Part shown: positions 6,274 through 12,536 of the stretch, piece by piece
How the letters are laid out: every line of letters starts with the position of its first letter
How positions within the stretch are numbered: position 1 is the first letter of the stretch
Assembly (NCBI GenBank): GCA_024762755.1
Contig: JANTGX010000036.1
Coordinates: 1-13,231 of the forward strand
Length of the DNA stretch: 13,231 nt
Direction: 5' to 3'
Source: Gammaproteobacteria bacterium
GTDB taxonomy: Bacteria > Pseudomonadota > Gammaproteobacteria > SZUA-152
Program-made: the position numbers and the translations under genes
Notes under the pieces: generated by a model
Seen by the model: the letters and a program-made list of their open reading frames with translations, nothing else
What the model was told of the DNA's origin: nothing
Database searches by the model: none

Positions 6274-7149
6274 ATGCAGCAATTCAGCGATTTTCTCATC
6301 GGCAACTGGCCGCTCTTTCTGGCCCTGGTCGTGGTCTTGGTGCTCCTCGCGCGCACCTGGATCTCTCCCGGCGCGGCCAAGTCCATCTCGCCCATGGAGG
6401 CCTTGCAGCTCATCAATCACCGCGATGCCCTGGTGCTCGACGTGCGCACCGATGCGGAGTTTGCCGAGGGCCACATCCTCAATGCCCTGCACATCCCGCT
6501 GGGCATGCTCTCCAACCGGCTCGGCCAGATCGAGGCCTACCGCGACCACCCCATCGTGGTGGTCTGCCGCAGTGGGGCGCGTTCTGCCCAGGCCGCCGCG
6601 CAGTTGCGCAAGGCCGGTTTCGCTGAGGTGTTCAACCTGGCCGGCGGGGTGATGGCCTGGCAGAACGCCAGCCTGCCCCTGACCCGGGACAAGGGGCGCC
6701 CGCCGAAGCCGCAGCGCGCCAAGGAAAGGAACGCCGAGGGCGCGGCCCTGCCCGCCGCGGCGGGCGATACGCCGACGGACACCGACTCCGCGCCGTCCCC
6801 CGAGTCCGCTGCCGATGACGAGGGCAAGACCACGCTCGCGCCGGGCGAGGGTGAAGACAAAGAAGTCGCGCTGAAGGACGAGCCGGAGATCGTCATCTAC
6901 ACCAGCGCACTGTGCCCCTATTGCCGGCGCGCCATCGCCCTCTTGAAAAGCAAGGGCGTCACCTATACAGAGATATCCGTCGACGGTGATCCCGAGACCC
7001 GCCGCGAGATGACCCAGAAGGCCGGCGCCAGCTCGGTCCCGCAGATCTTCGTCGACGGCCGGCACATCGGTGATTGCGACGGTATTCACGCCCTCGATCG
7101 CGAGGGGAAACTGGACGCCCTTTTGGGCCTGGAGAAGGCAGAGACATGA
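6274..7149 (+). CDS. Membrane-anchored rhodanese-glutaredoxin fusion (YibN plus GrxC-like)
   Basis: This 291-residue protein starts with an N-terminal membrane helix (about 12-27). A single rhodanese domain (about 36-135) has active loop CRSGAR and catalytic Cys98, with EFAEGHILNA and LAGGVMAW as supporting motifs. A low-complexity linker rich in Pro, Ala, Asp and Glu spans about 138-203. A glutaredoxin-3-like domain (204-288) has a dithiol CPYC site (214-217) and the cis-Pro motif SVPQIF (254-259). The usual GGxDD glutathione-binding segment reads GDCDG (266-270), adding Cys268. In E. coli, yibN and grxC are separate neighbouring genes; here the two activities share one anchored cytoplasmic-facing chain. 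Rhodaneses carry sulfane sulfur as a Cys persulfide and glutaredoxins reduce mixed disulfides, so transfer of sulfur between the domains is a reasonable inference. The reading frame is open across the junction. The stop overlaps the next gene by four bases (ATGA). Confidence 0.93.
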   Translation: MQQFSDFLIGNWPLFLALVVVLVLLARTWISPGAAKSISPMEALQLINHRDALVLDVRTDAEFAEGHILNALHIPLGMLSNRLGQIEAYRDHPIVVVCRSGARSAQAAAQLRKAGFAEVFNLAGGVMAWQNASLPLTRDKGRPPKPQRAKERNAEGAALPAAAGDTPTDTDSAPSPESAADDEGKTTLAPGEGEDKEVALKDEPEIVIYTSALCPYCRRAIALLKSKGVTYTEISVDGDPETRREMTQKAGASSVPQIFVDGRHIGDCDGIHALDREGKLDALLGLEKAET

Positions 7150-7415
7150 GCGAAAAACCCGCCAAGGTCGAAGTCTATTGTGCCGCCGGCTGCGGCTATT
7201 GCAGTGGCGCCATCGCCCTGCTGGAGCGCAAGGGCGTGCCCTTCGTCGAATACCGCGTCGACCTGGAACCGGCGCGACGCCGGGAGATGGAGGCCCGTGC
7301 CGGGCGCACCTCGGTGCCCCAGATCTTCATCGACGACCACCACGTGGGCGGCTTCGACGACATGGTCGAACTGGACATGGAAGGTGAGCTGGATCCCCTG
7401 TTGGGCCGGGCCTGA
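7146..7415 (+). CDS. grxC: Second glutaredoxin, GrxC-like, with CGYC active site
   Basis: This 89-residue protein is of glutaredoxin-3 size. The start ATG overlaps the stop of the rhodanese-glutaredoxin gene in an ATGA, which indicates coupled translation. The active site is CGYC (16-19) in place of the usual CPYC, and an extra Cys12 lies just before it. SVPQIFID carries the cis-Pro, and the glutathione-binding segment is the standard GGFDD. It is clearly related to the fused domain next door: both share the RRREM-like helix, the SVPQIF strand and the GxLDxLLG end, so a tandem duplication is likely. The free copy keeps canonical GGxDD but has a changed active site, while the fused copy has the reverse, which hints at division of labour. 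As a cytoplasmic thiol oxidoreductase its partner is unknown. The symbol is by similarity and position beside secB. Confidence 0.9.
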   Translation: MSEKPAKVEVYCAAGCGYCSGAIALLERKGVPFVEYRVDLEPARRREMEARAGRTSVPQIFIDDHHVGGFDDMVELDMEGELDPLLGRA

Positions 7416-7463
7416 GACTCTCGCCGACCCCCACACGCACGAGACACGCAAGAGGAAAACATC

Positions 7464-7898
7464 ATGGCCGATCCCCTGCACATCGTCTGTCCCCATTGCG
7501 ATGCCATCAATCGCGTACCGCAAGAGCGCCTCGCCGCCGGCCCCAAGTGCGGCGTCTGTCACAAGCCCTTGTTCACCGGCCAGCCGCTGGTGCTGGACAC
7601 GGCCCGCTTTCAGCGCCACCTGACACGCGGTGATCTGCCCCTGCTGGTGGACTTCTGGGCCAGCTGGTGCGGGCCATGCAAGATGATGGCGCCGGTATTC
7701 GCCCAGGCTGCGGCTCAACTCGAACCGCAGGTTCGCTTGGTGAAGATCAATACCGAAGAAGAGCAGCAGCTCTCCGCCCAATTGGGTATCCGCAGCATCC
7801 CCACCCTGATCCTGTTCAAGCGGGGCGAGGAGGCGGCGCGCACCGCCGGTGCTATGGATCTCGGCAGTCTGGTCGCCTGGACCCGGCAGCACCTCTGA
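7464..7898 (+). CDS. trxC: Thioredoxin 2 (TrxC) with N-terminal zinc finger
   Basis: This is a 144-residue cytoplasmic thiol-disulfide oxidoreductase. An N-terminal zinc ribbon is formed by CPHC (9-12) and CGVC (29-32), as in E. coli Trx2. The thioredoxin fold follows, with WCGPC (68-72; catalytic Cys69 and Cys72) in VDFWASWCGPC, and the cis-Pro in RSIPTLILF. Full length and all key residues are present. Thioredoxin 2 reduces protein disulfides using thioredoxin reductase and is tied to oxidative stress in E. coli. It follows grxC by 48 bases in the same direction, with GAGG eight bases before the ATG, and extends the run of thiol-active proteins. In E. coli trxC is elsewhere on the chromosome, so its presence in the secB locus is a local rearrangement. 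Confidence 0.96.
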   Translation: MADPLHIVCPHCDAINRVPQERLAAGPKCGVCHKPLFTGQPLVLDTARFQRHLTRGDLPLLVDFWASWCGPCKMMAPVFAQAAAQLEPQVRLVKINTEEEQQLSAQLGIRSIPTLILFKRGEEAARTAGAMDLGSLVAWTRQHL

Positions 7899-7909
7899 GG
7901 CGGCACCCT

Positions 7910-7971
7910 CGCGGGGGCTCCGCGCGCTGGCTCTGCCGTGGCCCGGCCAGGGCTGCCCGGGTGCCCCCGCG
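7910..7971 (+). promoter_or_regulatory. GC-rich stem-loop between trxC and secB
   Basis: Perfect 9-base arms CGCGGGGGC (7910-7918) and GCCCCCGCG (7963-7971) enclose 44 bases. Inside is a smaller pair CTGGC/GCCAG (7927-7931 and 7946-7950). It starts 11 bases after the trxC stop. No T tract follows, so it is not a standard intrinsic terminator; an mRNA-stabilising or processing structure, or a Rho-linked end, is possible. Downstream, TTTCAA (7986-7991) and TTAGAC (8008-8013) with 16 bases between form a weak candidate promoter for secB. Confidence 0.4.
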
Positions 7972-8071
7972 CGGACCCGCTCCAGTTTCAATTTCACCCC
8001 CGAGCCTTTAGACTTCCGCCCACCGCGAACCCCGCCGGCGGCACGCCGACCGGCCCGAACTGGACCCTCCC

Positions 8072-8560
8072 ATGACCGAACAAGAAGGCGCACAAGGCGC
8101 ACAAGATGAGGGCGAACAGCAGTTTGCCCTGCAGAAGATCTACCTCAAGGACCTCTCCTTCGAAACCCCCAACTCTCCCGAGATCTTCATGGAGAAGTGG
8201 GAGCCGGTGATCAACGTCGAGCTGCAGACCAGTGGCAAGCCCCTGGACGAGGCCGTGCACGAAGTGGTGCTGACCATCACCGTCACCGCCAAGCTGGGCG
8301 AGAAGACGGCCTACCTGGTCGAGACACAGCAGGCCGGCGTCTTCACCGTGGCCGGCTTTGGCGAGGCCGAGCAGGGCTACATGCTCGGCAGCTACTGCCC
8401 CAACATCCTGTTCCCCTTCGCCCGCGAAGTGATCGCCGACCTGGTGGCCAAGGGCGGCTTCCCGCAGATGCTGCTGGGTCCGGTAAATTTCGATGCCATG
8501 TACAGCGAGCGGCTGCAGCAGCAGGCCGCCGCGGCCGCCGGCGAAGAACCCGTACACTAG
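8072..8560 (+). CDS. secB: Protein-export chaperone SecB
   Basis: This 162-residue homotetrameric cytosolic chaperone holds preproteins unfolded and delivers them to SecA. It has the typical acidic N-terminus, FALQKIYLKDLSFETPNSP at 29-47, and a WEPxINVxL strand. The GEAEQGYMLGSYCPNILFPF block at about 100-121, with the FAREVIADLVAKGGFPQMLLGPVNF region after it, is highly conserved in SecB. The length is normal (E. coli 155). It lies 173 bases after trxC and is followed after three bases by gpsA, the same pair as in E. coli, so the two are surely co-transcribed. The start follows a pyrimidine-rich ACCCTCCC with no strong Shine-Dalgarno. Confidence 0.98.
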   Translation: MTEQEGAQGAQDEGEQQFALQKIYLKDLSFETPNSPEIFMEKWEPVINVELQTSGKPLDEAVHEVVLTITVTAKLGEKTAYLVETQQAGVFTVAGFGEAEQGYMLGSYCPNILFPFAREVIADLVAKGGFPQMLLGPVNFDAMYSERLQQQAAAAAGEEPVH

Positions 8561-8563
8561 CCC

Positions 8564-9562
8564 ATGGCCGTCAGTGAGGTCCTGGTCCTGGGTGCCGGCT
8601 CCTGGGGTACCGCCCTGGCCATCCAACTGTCGCGCGAGGGGCGGCCGGCCATTCTCTGGGACCACGATCCCGCGCAGGTCGAACGCCTCGCCAGGGAGCG
8701 GGTCAACGCGCGCTACCTGCCCGGCATCCCACTGCCCGAGAGCCTGCAACTGAGCGCCGACCTGGGCACGGCCGTCCCCCGCGTGCGAGACATCCTGGTG
8801 GTGGTGCCCAGCCACGCCTTCCGTAGCGTGCTGCAGGCCCTCGTCCCCCACCTCACGGACGCACATCGACTGCAATGGGCCACCAAGGGCCTGGAGACCG
8901 GCACCGGCAAGCTGCTGCATCAGGTGGTGGAAGAGGTCCTGGGCGCCGAGCGCACCGTGGCGGTGGTCTCCGGCCCCACCTTCGCCCGCGAGGTGGCCGA
9001 AGGCCTGCCCACCGCCATCACCGTGGCCTCGCCCGACGAGGCCTATGCCCGCACGGTGGCGCAGCGCCTGCACAGCGAGGCCTTTCGCGCCTACACCAGT
9101 CACGACGTGATCGGTGTCGAGGTGGGCGGGGCGGTGAAGAACGTGCTGGCCATCGCCGCCGGCATCGCCGATGGCCTCGGCTTTGGCGCCAACGCACGCA
9201 CCGCCCTGATCACTCGGGGCCTGGCGGAGATGATGCGTCTCGGTCTGGCCCTCGGTGGCCAGCGCGAGACCTTCATGGGCCTCGCCGGCCTCGGCGACCT
9301 GGTGCTCACCTGTACCGACGATCAGTCGCGCAACCGCCGTCTCGGCCTGGCCCTCGGGCAGGGGCGCAGCCTGCAGCAGGCGCTGGACAGCATCGATCAG
9401 GTGGTGGAGGGCGTGCAGACGGCGCGCGAGGTGCACGCATTGGCCCAACGCATCGGCGTGGAGATGCCCATCGCGGAGCAGGTCTACCAGGTGCTCTATG
9501 CCGGGCACACCCCGCACGAGGCGGTGCATGCCCTGTTGCAGCGCGAGCAGAAGGCGGAATGA
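8564..9562 (+). CDS. gpsA: Glycerol-3-phosphate dehydrogenase [NAD(P)+]
   Basis: This 332-residue cytoplasmic enzyme reduces dihydroxyacetone phosphate to sn-glycerol-3-phosphate for phospholipid synthesis. The N-terminal Rossmann motif is GAGSWG (10-15). VVSGPTFAREVAEGLPTA (134-151) is a family signature, as is VEVGGAVKNVLAIAAG, which holds catalytic Lys192. The C-terminal helical domain carries GLAGLGDLVLTCTDDQSRNR, with the phosphate-binding Arg-Asn-Arg at 256-258. Length matches E. coli GpsA (339). The start codon lies three bases after the secB stop and reads ATGGCC. In E. coli cysE follows; here gpsA is last in its run and faces trmL. Confidence 0.97.
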   Translation: MAVSEVLVLGAGSWGTALAIQLSREGRPAILWDHDPAQVERLARERVNARYLPGIPLPESLQLSADLGTAVPRVRDILVVVPSHAFRSVLQALVPHLTDAHRLQWATKGLETGTGKLLHQVVEEVLGAERTVAVVSGPTFAREVAEGLPTAITVASPDEAYARTVAQRLHSEAFRAYTSHDVIGVEVGGAVKNVLAIAAGIADGLGFGANARTALITRGLAEMMRLGLALGGQRETFMGLAGLGDLVLTCTDDQSRNRRLGLALGQGRSLQQALDSIDQVVEGVQTAREVHALAQRIGVEMPIAEQVYQVLYAGHTPHEAVHALLQREQKAE

Positions 9563-9580
9563 GGACGCTGTTTGGTCTCA

Positions 9581-9636
9581 AGTGTTGAGTTTTGAGTTGC
9601 GGGACAGCCCCACTAAAACATTCAAAACCCAGCACT
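9581..9636. repeat. Long imperfect inverted repeat between convergent gpsA and trmL
   Basis: AGTGTTGAGTTTTG (9581-9594) is almost fully complementary to CAAAACCCAGCACT (9623-9636), with one G-U pair and one A-C mismatch over 14 positions and a 28-base loop. The segment is AT-rich against its surroundings. It sits where two convergent genes end, so a bidirectional transcription end is the simplest reading. The right arm overlaps the trmL stop codon. Confidence 0.45.
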
Positions 9637-10099
9637 AATCACTGCCGGCGAAGCCGGTCTGGCGCCAGGCCTCATAGGCGATGATGGCCACCGCATTGGC
9701 GAGGTTCAGGCTGCGATTGTCCGGCCGCATGGGGATGCGCAGCCGCTGCTCGGCGGGCAGGGCGTCCAATACCGCCGCCGGCAGGCCCCGCGTCTCCGGG
9801 CCGAACAGCAGGGCATCGTCGGCGGCGAAGGCCACCTCGCTGTAGGCCTGCCCGCCACGGGTGCTGCAGGCGAACAGGCGCGCCGGCCGCACCGCCTGGA
9901 CAAAGTCCTCGAGGCTGTCGTGCTCGGCCACCTCGGCGAATTCGTGATAGTCCAGCCCGGCGCGACGCAGTAGCCGGTCCGACATCTCGAAGCCGAGGGG
10001 GCGAATCAGATGGAGTTTTGCGCCACAATTGGCGCACAGACGGATCACATTACCGGTATTGGGCGGGATCTCCGGCTGATACAGAACGATATGAAACAT
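9635..10099 (-). CDS. trmL: tRNA (cytidine(34)/uridine(34)-2'-O)-methyltransferase TrmL
   Basis: This 154-residue SPOUT-class enzyme 2'-O-methylates the wobble base of tRNA-Leu isoacceptors using S-adenosylmethionine. It starts MFHIVLYQPEIPPNTGN, nearly the E. coli YibK start, and includes RRAGLDYHEF (45-54). The trefoil-knot motifs are LLFGPETRGLP (97-107) and IPMRPDNRSLNLANAVA (122-138), which bind cofactor. Length matches E. coli TrmL (157). The ATG at 10097-10099 is chosen because the protein then begins where the family does; a GTG two codons upstream (10103-10105) is possible. It is convergent with gpsA and divergent from pyrD, with only 20 bases to that gene. In E. coli trmL also lies close to gpsA but with cysE between. 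Confidence 0.96.
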   Translation of the reverse strand: MFHIVLYQPEIPPNTGNVIRLCANCGAKLHLIRPLGFEMSDRLLRRAGLDYHEFAEVAEHDSLEDFVQAVRPARLFACSTRGGQAYSEVAFAADDALLFGPETRGLPAAVLDALPAEQRLRIPMRPDNRSLNLANAVAIIAYEAWRQTGFAGSD

Positions 10100-10119
10100 T
10101 GACACTCGGGTGGGCAGTG

Positions 10120-11067
10120 ATGGTGCACAAACTGGAAAGAGAGATGCTGGCGAGCGAGTTCTGCGGCATGCGCTTCGACACGCCCTTGGTGCTGCTCTCC
10201 GGCTGCGTCGGCTTCGGCGAAGAATACACGCGGGTCAGCGGCTTTTCCAACCGCGACGCCGGGGCCGTCTGCCTCAAGGGCACCACCCTCGAACCCCGCC
10301 TGGGTAACCCGCCGCACCGCGTGTGCGAGACCCCGCAGGGCATGATCAACGCCATCGGCCTGCAGAACCCGGGCGCGCGTTACGTGGTGGACGAGATCCT
10401 GCCCACCCTGGACTTCGACGAGACCCGCTTCATCGCCAACATCTCCGGCTCCACCGTGGAGGAATACGCCGAGGTGGCGCGCATCTTCGACGACTCGCCC
10501 ATCGACGCCATGGAGATCAACATCTCCTGCCCCAACGTCAAGGAGGGCGGCGTGGCCTTCGGCAACGATCCCGAGATGTCCGCCCGGGTGGTCGAGGCGG
10601 TGCGTGCGCAGACCGAAAAGCCGCTGATCACCAAGCTCTCGCCCAACCAGACCGACATCCAGGAAAACGCCCGCCGCTGCATCGAGGCCGGCAGCGACGC
10701 CTTCGCCGTCATCAATACCCTCATGGGCATGGCCATCGACGTCGAATCGCGCACGCCCATCATCGGCAACAACCAGGGCGGTCTGTCCGGCCCCGCCATC
10801 AAGCCCGTGGCCCTGCTCAAGACCCACCAGGTCTACCAGGTCTGCCGCGAGCACGGCATCCCCATAATCGGCCAGGGCGGCGTCACCACCGCCGAGGACG
10901 CCCTCGAGTTCCTCATCGCCGGCGCCTCCGCGGTGGGCGTAGGCACGGCCCTGTTCTACGACCCGCTGGTCTGCGAGAAGATCAATGCCGGCATCGCCGC
11001 CTACCTGGAGCGTCACGCCCTCAACGAGATGGCACAACTGGTGGGCAGTCTGGTCCCCAACGACTGA
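10120..11067 (+). CDS. pyrD: Class 1B dihydroorotate dehydrogenase catalytic subunit (PyrDB-like)
   Basis: This 315-residue FMN enzyme would oxidise dihydroorotate to orotate in pyrimidine synthesis. Class 1B marks are SGCVGFG (27-33), KGTTLEPRLGNPPHRV (53-68) and NAIGLQNPG (77-85). NISCPNV (134-140) holds the catalytic Cys137, and KLSPN (172-176) and NTLMGMAID (199-207) follow. The phosphate-binding loops are GGLSGPA, GQGG (251-254) and VGVGTALFYDP. It resembles B. subtilis PyrD more than the membrane-bound class 2 enzyme usual in gammaproteobacteria. Class 1B enzymes pass electrons to NAD through the iron-sulfur flavoprotein PyrK, and no pyrK is beside it here. A role as a PreA-like dihydropyrimidine dehydrogenase subunit is less likely because the C-terminal ferredoxin domain is missing. 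An ATG at 10144 behind GGAAAGAGAG would give 307 residues and is an equally good start. Confidence 0.88.
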   Translation: MVHKLEREMLASEFCGMRFDTPLVLLSGCVGFGEEYTRVSGFSNRDAGAVCLKGTTLEPRLGNPPHRVCETPQGMINAIGLQNPGARYVVDEILPTLDFDETRFIANISGSTVEEYAEVARIFDDSPIDAMEINISCPNVKEGGVAFGNDPEMSARVVEAVRAQTEKPLITKLSPNQTDIQENARRCIEAGSDAFAVINTLMGMAIDVESRTPIIGNNQGGLSGPAIKPVALLKTHQVYQVCREHGIPIIGQGGVTTAEDALEFLIAGASAVGVGTALFYDPLVCEKINAGIAAYLERHALNEMAQLVGSLVPND

Positions 11068-11136
11068 TCCCCGCACGCAACACCCCCCTCCCTCCCAACG
11101 CCAAATAGTCCCCCGACTCAAGGGACCGTCTCCCGC

Positions 11137-11165
11137 TGCCGTTACCTGATGGCGGCATGAATTTT
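11137..11165 (+). terminator. Possible terminator hairpin downstream of pyrD
   Basis: TGCCGTTA (11137-11144) pairs with TGGCGGCA (11150-11157), including two G-U pairs, around a 5-base loop. ATTTT follows four bases later. It sits in the 189-base gap between pyrD and the pilus genes. The stem is short and the T run imperfect, so efficiency is doubtful. Confidence 0.35.
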
Positions 11166-11211
11166 GCCTCGTCCCCGCCATGGGCCATCGGTCGTCGACA
11201 TATTGACGCCG

Positions 11212-11226
11212 ACCCCCCGCGGGGGT
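11212..11226. repeat. Compact palindrome ahead of the pilus genes
   Basis: ACCCCC-CGC-GGGGGT forms a perfect six-base hairpin or dyad 31-45 bases before the PilN-like start codon. TTGACG (11203-11208) lies just upstream and resembles a -35, but no matching -10 is seen. It could be an operator or a 5' leader structure for the pilus operon; the rest of the gap holds nothing recognisable. Confidence 0.35.
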
Positions 11227-11256
11227 GGGCCAATCGACGGAGACGGGCACGAGCGC

Positions 11257-11877
11257 GTGAGCAGGCAACAAATCAATCTCTACCAGCCGATCTTCCGCAA
11301 GGCGCGGAAGCTGCTGTCGTTTCGCGTGCTGTTGCAGGCGACGGCGGCGGTCTGCGTGCTGTTGCTGCTGTTGTATGTCTACACCACCCAGCAGACCCGG
11401 CAGATGCAGGCGGACCTGGCCCAGTTGCAGGCGCAGCTCGAGCGGCGTCTGGCCCAGGTCAGTGAGTTCTCCGCGCGCCTGGCGCAGCGCACGGTGGACA
11501 GCAGTGCCGAGCAGGCCGTGGCCCGCCTGCGCAACGAGCTGGCGGCGCGCCGGCAGGTGGTCGAGGCGCTGAGCCGGGTGCGCGAGAGCTACACCCGCGG
11601 TCTCTCTCCCTATCTCACCGCCTTCGCCCGGCAGATCCCCGACGAGGTCTGGCTGAACGGTTTCAGCATCGCCCGCGGCGGTGAGGACCTGGTGCTGCGC
11701 GGTCATGCGCACCAGCCGGCGCTGGTGGCGGAATTCCTGCGCCGGCTGTCCGCCGAACAGAGCCTGCACGGCACCCATTTCGGCCTGTTGCAGATCCAGC
11801 GCGGCGAGCCCCGCGCCGCGCAGGTGGACTTCACCCTCTACACCGGCGACGAACCGCCGACGGAGGCGGCGCCATGA
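11257..11877 (+). CDS. PilN-like inner-membrane pilus assembly protein (MSHA system)
   Basis: This 206-residue bitopic protein has a short cytoplasmic N-terminus beginning VSRQQINLYQP. The INL motif there is the segment with which PilN binds PilM. One membrane helix follows at about 25-43, then a periplasmic coiled coil (44-112) and a small ferredoxin-like domain with FARQIPDEVWLNGFSI (123-138), typical of PilN. In MSHA pili this corresponds to the PilN-like part of MshI. It forms the inner-membrane alignment complex with the PilO-like MshJ encoded next, with which it overlaps in ATGA. GTG at 11257 is chosen because the family's INL motif follows at once and a GGAGA lies 13 bases upstream; an ATG at 11164 would add 31 residues of low-complexity sequence. 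No PilM-like gene lies between this gene and pyrD. Confidence 0.85.
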   Translation: MSRQQINLYQPIFRKARKLLSFRVLLQATAAVCVLLLLLYVYTTQQTRQMQADLAQLQAQLERRLAQVSEFSARLAQRTVDSSAEQAVARLRNELAARRQVVEALSRVRESYTRGLSPYLTAFARQIPDEVWLNGFSIARGGEDLVLRGHAHQPALVAEFLRRLSAEQSLHGTHFGLLQIQRGEPRAAQVDFTLYTGDEPPTEAAP

Positions 11878-12536
11878 AGGCCCGACTGCAGGCCCTGGCG
11901 GAGCGTTTCGAGGCCCTCAGCCTGCGTGAGCGGGGCTTGGTCGCCCTGGCCGTGCTGGCCCTGCTCTACCTGTTGTGGGACGGCCTGCTCATGAGCCCCG
12001 AATACCAGCGGCAGAAACAGCTGGTGGGCGAGATGCACGCCCTCAATCAGCAGATGGCCTCGGTGGAGGCTGAGCTGCAGAGCCTCACCACCACCCTGCA
12101 GGCGGACGCGGCGGCACCCCAGCGGCGTCAGATGGAGAGCCTGCGCCAGTCCCTGGCGCGGCTCGCCGAACGCCAGCAGGCCCTGACCGTCGCCTTCATT
12201 CAGCCCCAGCAGATGGCCGGGGTGTTGCGCGACGTGCTGGCCACGGACAAGGGCCTGCGCCTGCTCGCCCTGGAGAGCCTCGGTGCCAGCCCCCTGTTTC
12301 CCCCGCCGAAGGACGCGGCGCCCGAAGCGGCGCCGCCCGCCATCTACCGGCACGGCATGCGCATCACCTTCGAGGGCGACTACTTCGCCAGCCTGCGGTA
12401 TCTACAGGCGCTGGAGGCCATGCCCTGGCGCTTCTACTGGGAGGGTCTGGACTACCAGGTGGAGGACTACCCCAAGGCGCGGGTCAGCGTGACCATCCAC
12501 ACCCTGAGCCTGAAGGAGGAGTGGATCGGTGTCTGA
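11874..12536 (+). CDS. mshJ: MSHA biogenesis protein MshJ (PilO-like)
   Basis: This is a 220-residue inner-membrane protein. An amphipathic N-terminus with SLRERGLVAL (16-25) is followed by a membrane helix at about 21-39. A coiled coil spans about 44-110, and a periplasmic PilO-like domain shows the YRHGMRITFEGDYFASLRYL region and LEAMPWRFYWEGLDYQV. That second block is typical of MshJ. It should pair with the PilN-like protein in the periplasm and link the pilus motor platform to the MshL secretin. The start overlaps the upstream gene by four bases and the end overlaps mshK by eight, so the run is one operon. Length matches known MshJ (about 215). Confidence 0.92.
   Translation: MKARLQALAERFEALSLRERGLVALAVLALLYLLWDGLLMSPEYQRQKQLVGEMHALNQQMASVEAELQSLTTTLQADAAAPQRRQMESLRQSLARLAERQQALTVAFIQPQQMAGVLRDVLATDKGLRLLALESLGASPLFPPPKDAAPEAAPPAIYRHGMRITFEGDYFASLRYLQALEAMPWRFYWEGLDYQVEDYPKARVSVTIHTLSLKEEWIGV
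12514..12519 (+). promoter_or_regulatory. Consensus ribosome-binding site for mshK
   Basis: A full AGGAGG sits nine bases before the GTG at 12529, inside the last codons of mshJ. It fixes the mshK start even though the codon is GTG and overlaps the mshJ stop. Confidence 0.8.

Noticed and set aside
5752..7089. 445-codon minus-strand frame opposite the regulator and rhodanese fusion
   Set aside because: It runs across the promoter-like region and terminator and has no family resemblance.
7994..9529. 511-codon minus-strand open frame opposite secB and gpsA
   Set aside because: Shadow of conserved genes; composition is His/Gly/Gln-rich and no domain is seen.
9645..9658. GCCGGC-GAA-GCCGG hairpin in the end of trmL as a terminator
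   Set aside because: It lies inside conserved-length coding sequence, encodes the TGFAGS end, and has no T tract on either side.
10100..10105. GTG start adding two residues to TrmL
   Set aside because: The family begins at the ATG at 10099 (MFHIVLYQPE); GTG offers no better ribosome site.
11203..11208. TTGACG as a -35 for the pilus operon
   Set aside because: No acceptable -10 lies 15-19 bases downstream, only GC-rich palindrome.
10045..11778. 577-codon open frame on the minus strand across pyrD and the PilN-like gene
   Set aside because: It is antisense to two well-supported genes, has no recognisable motif, is rich in His, Gly, Val and Asp as expected of a GC-rich shadow frame, and crosses intergenic signals.
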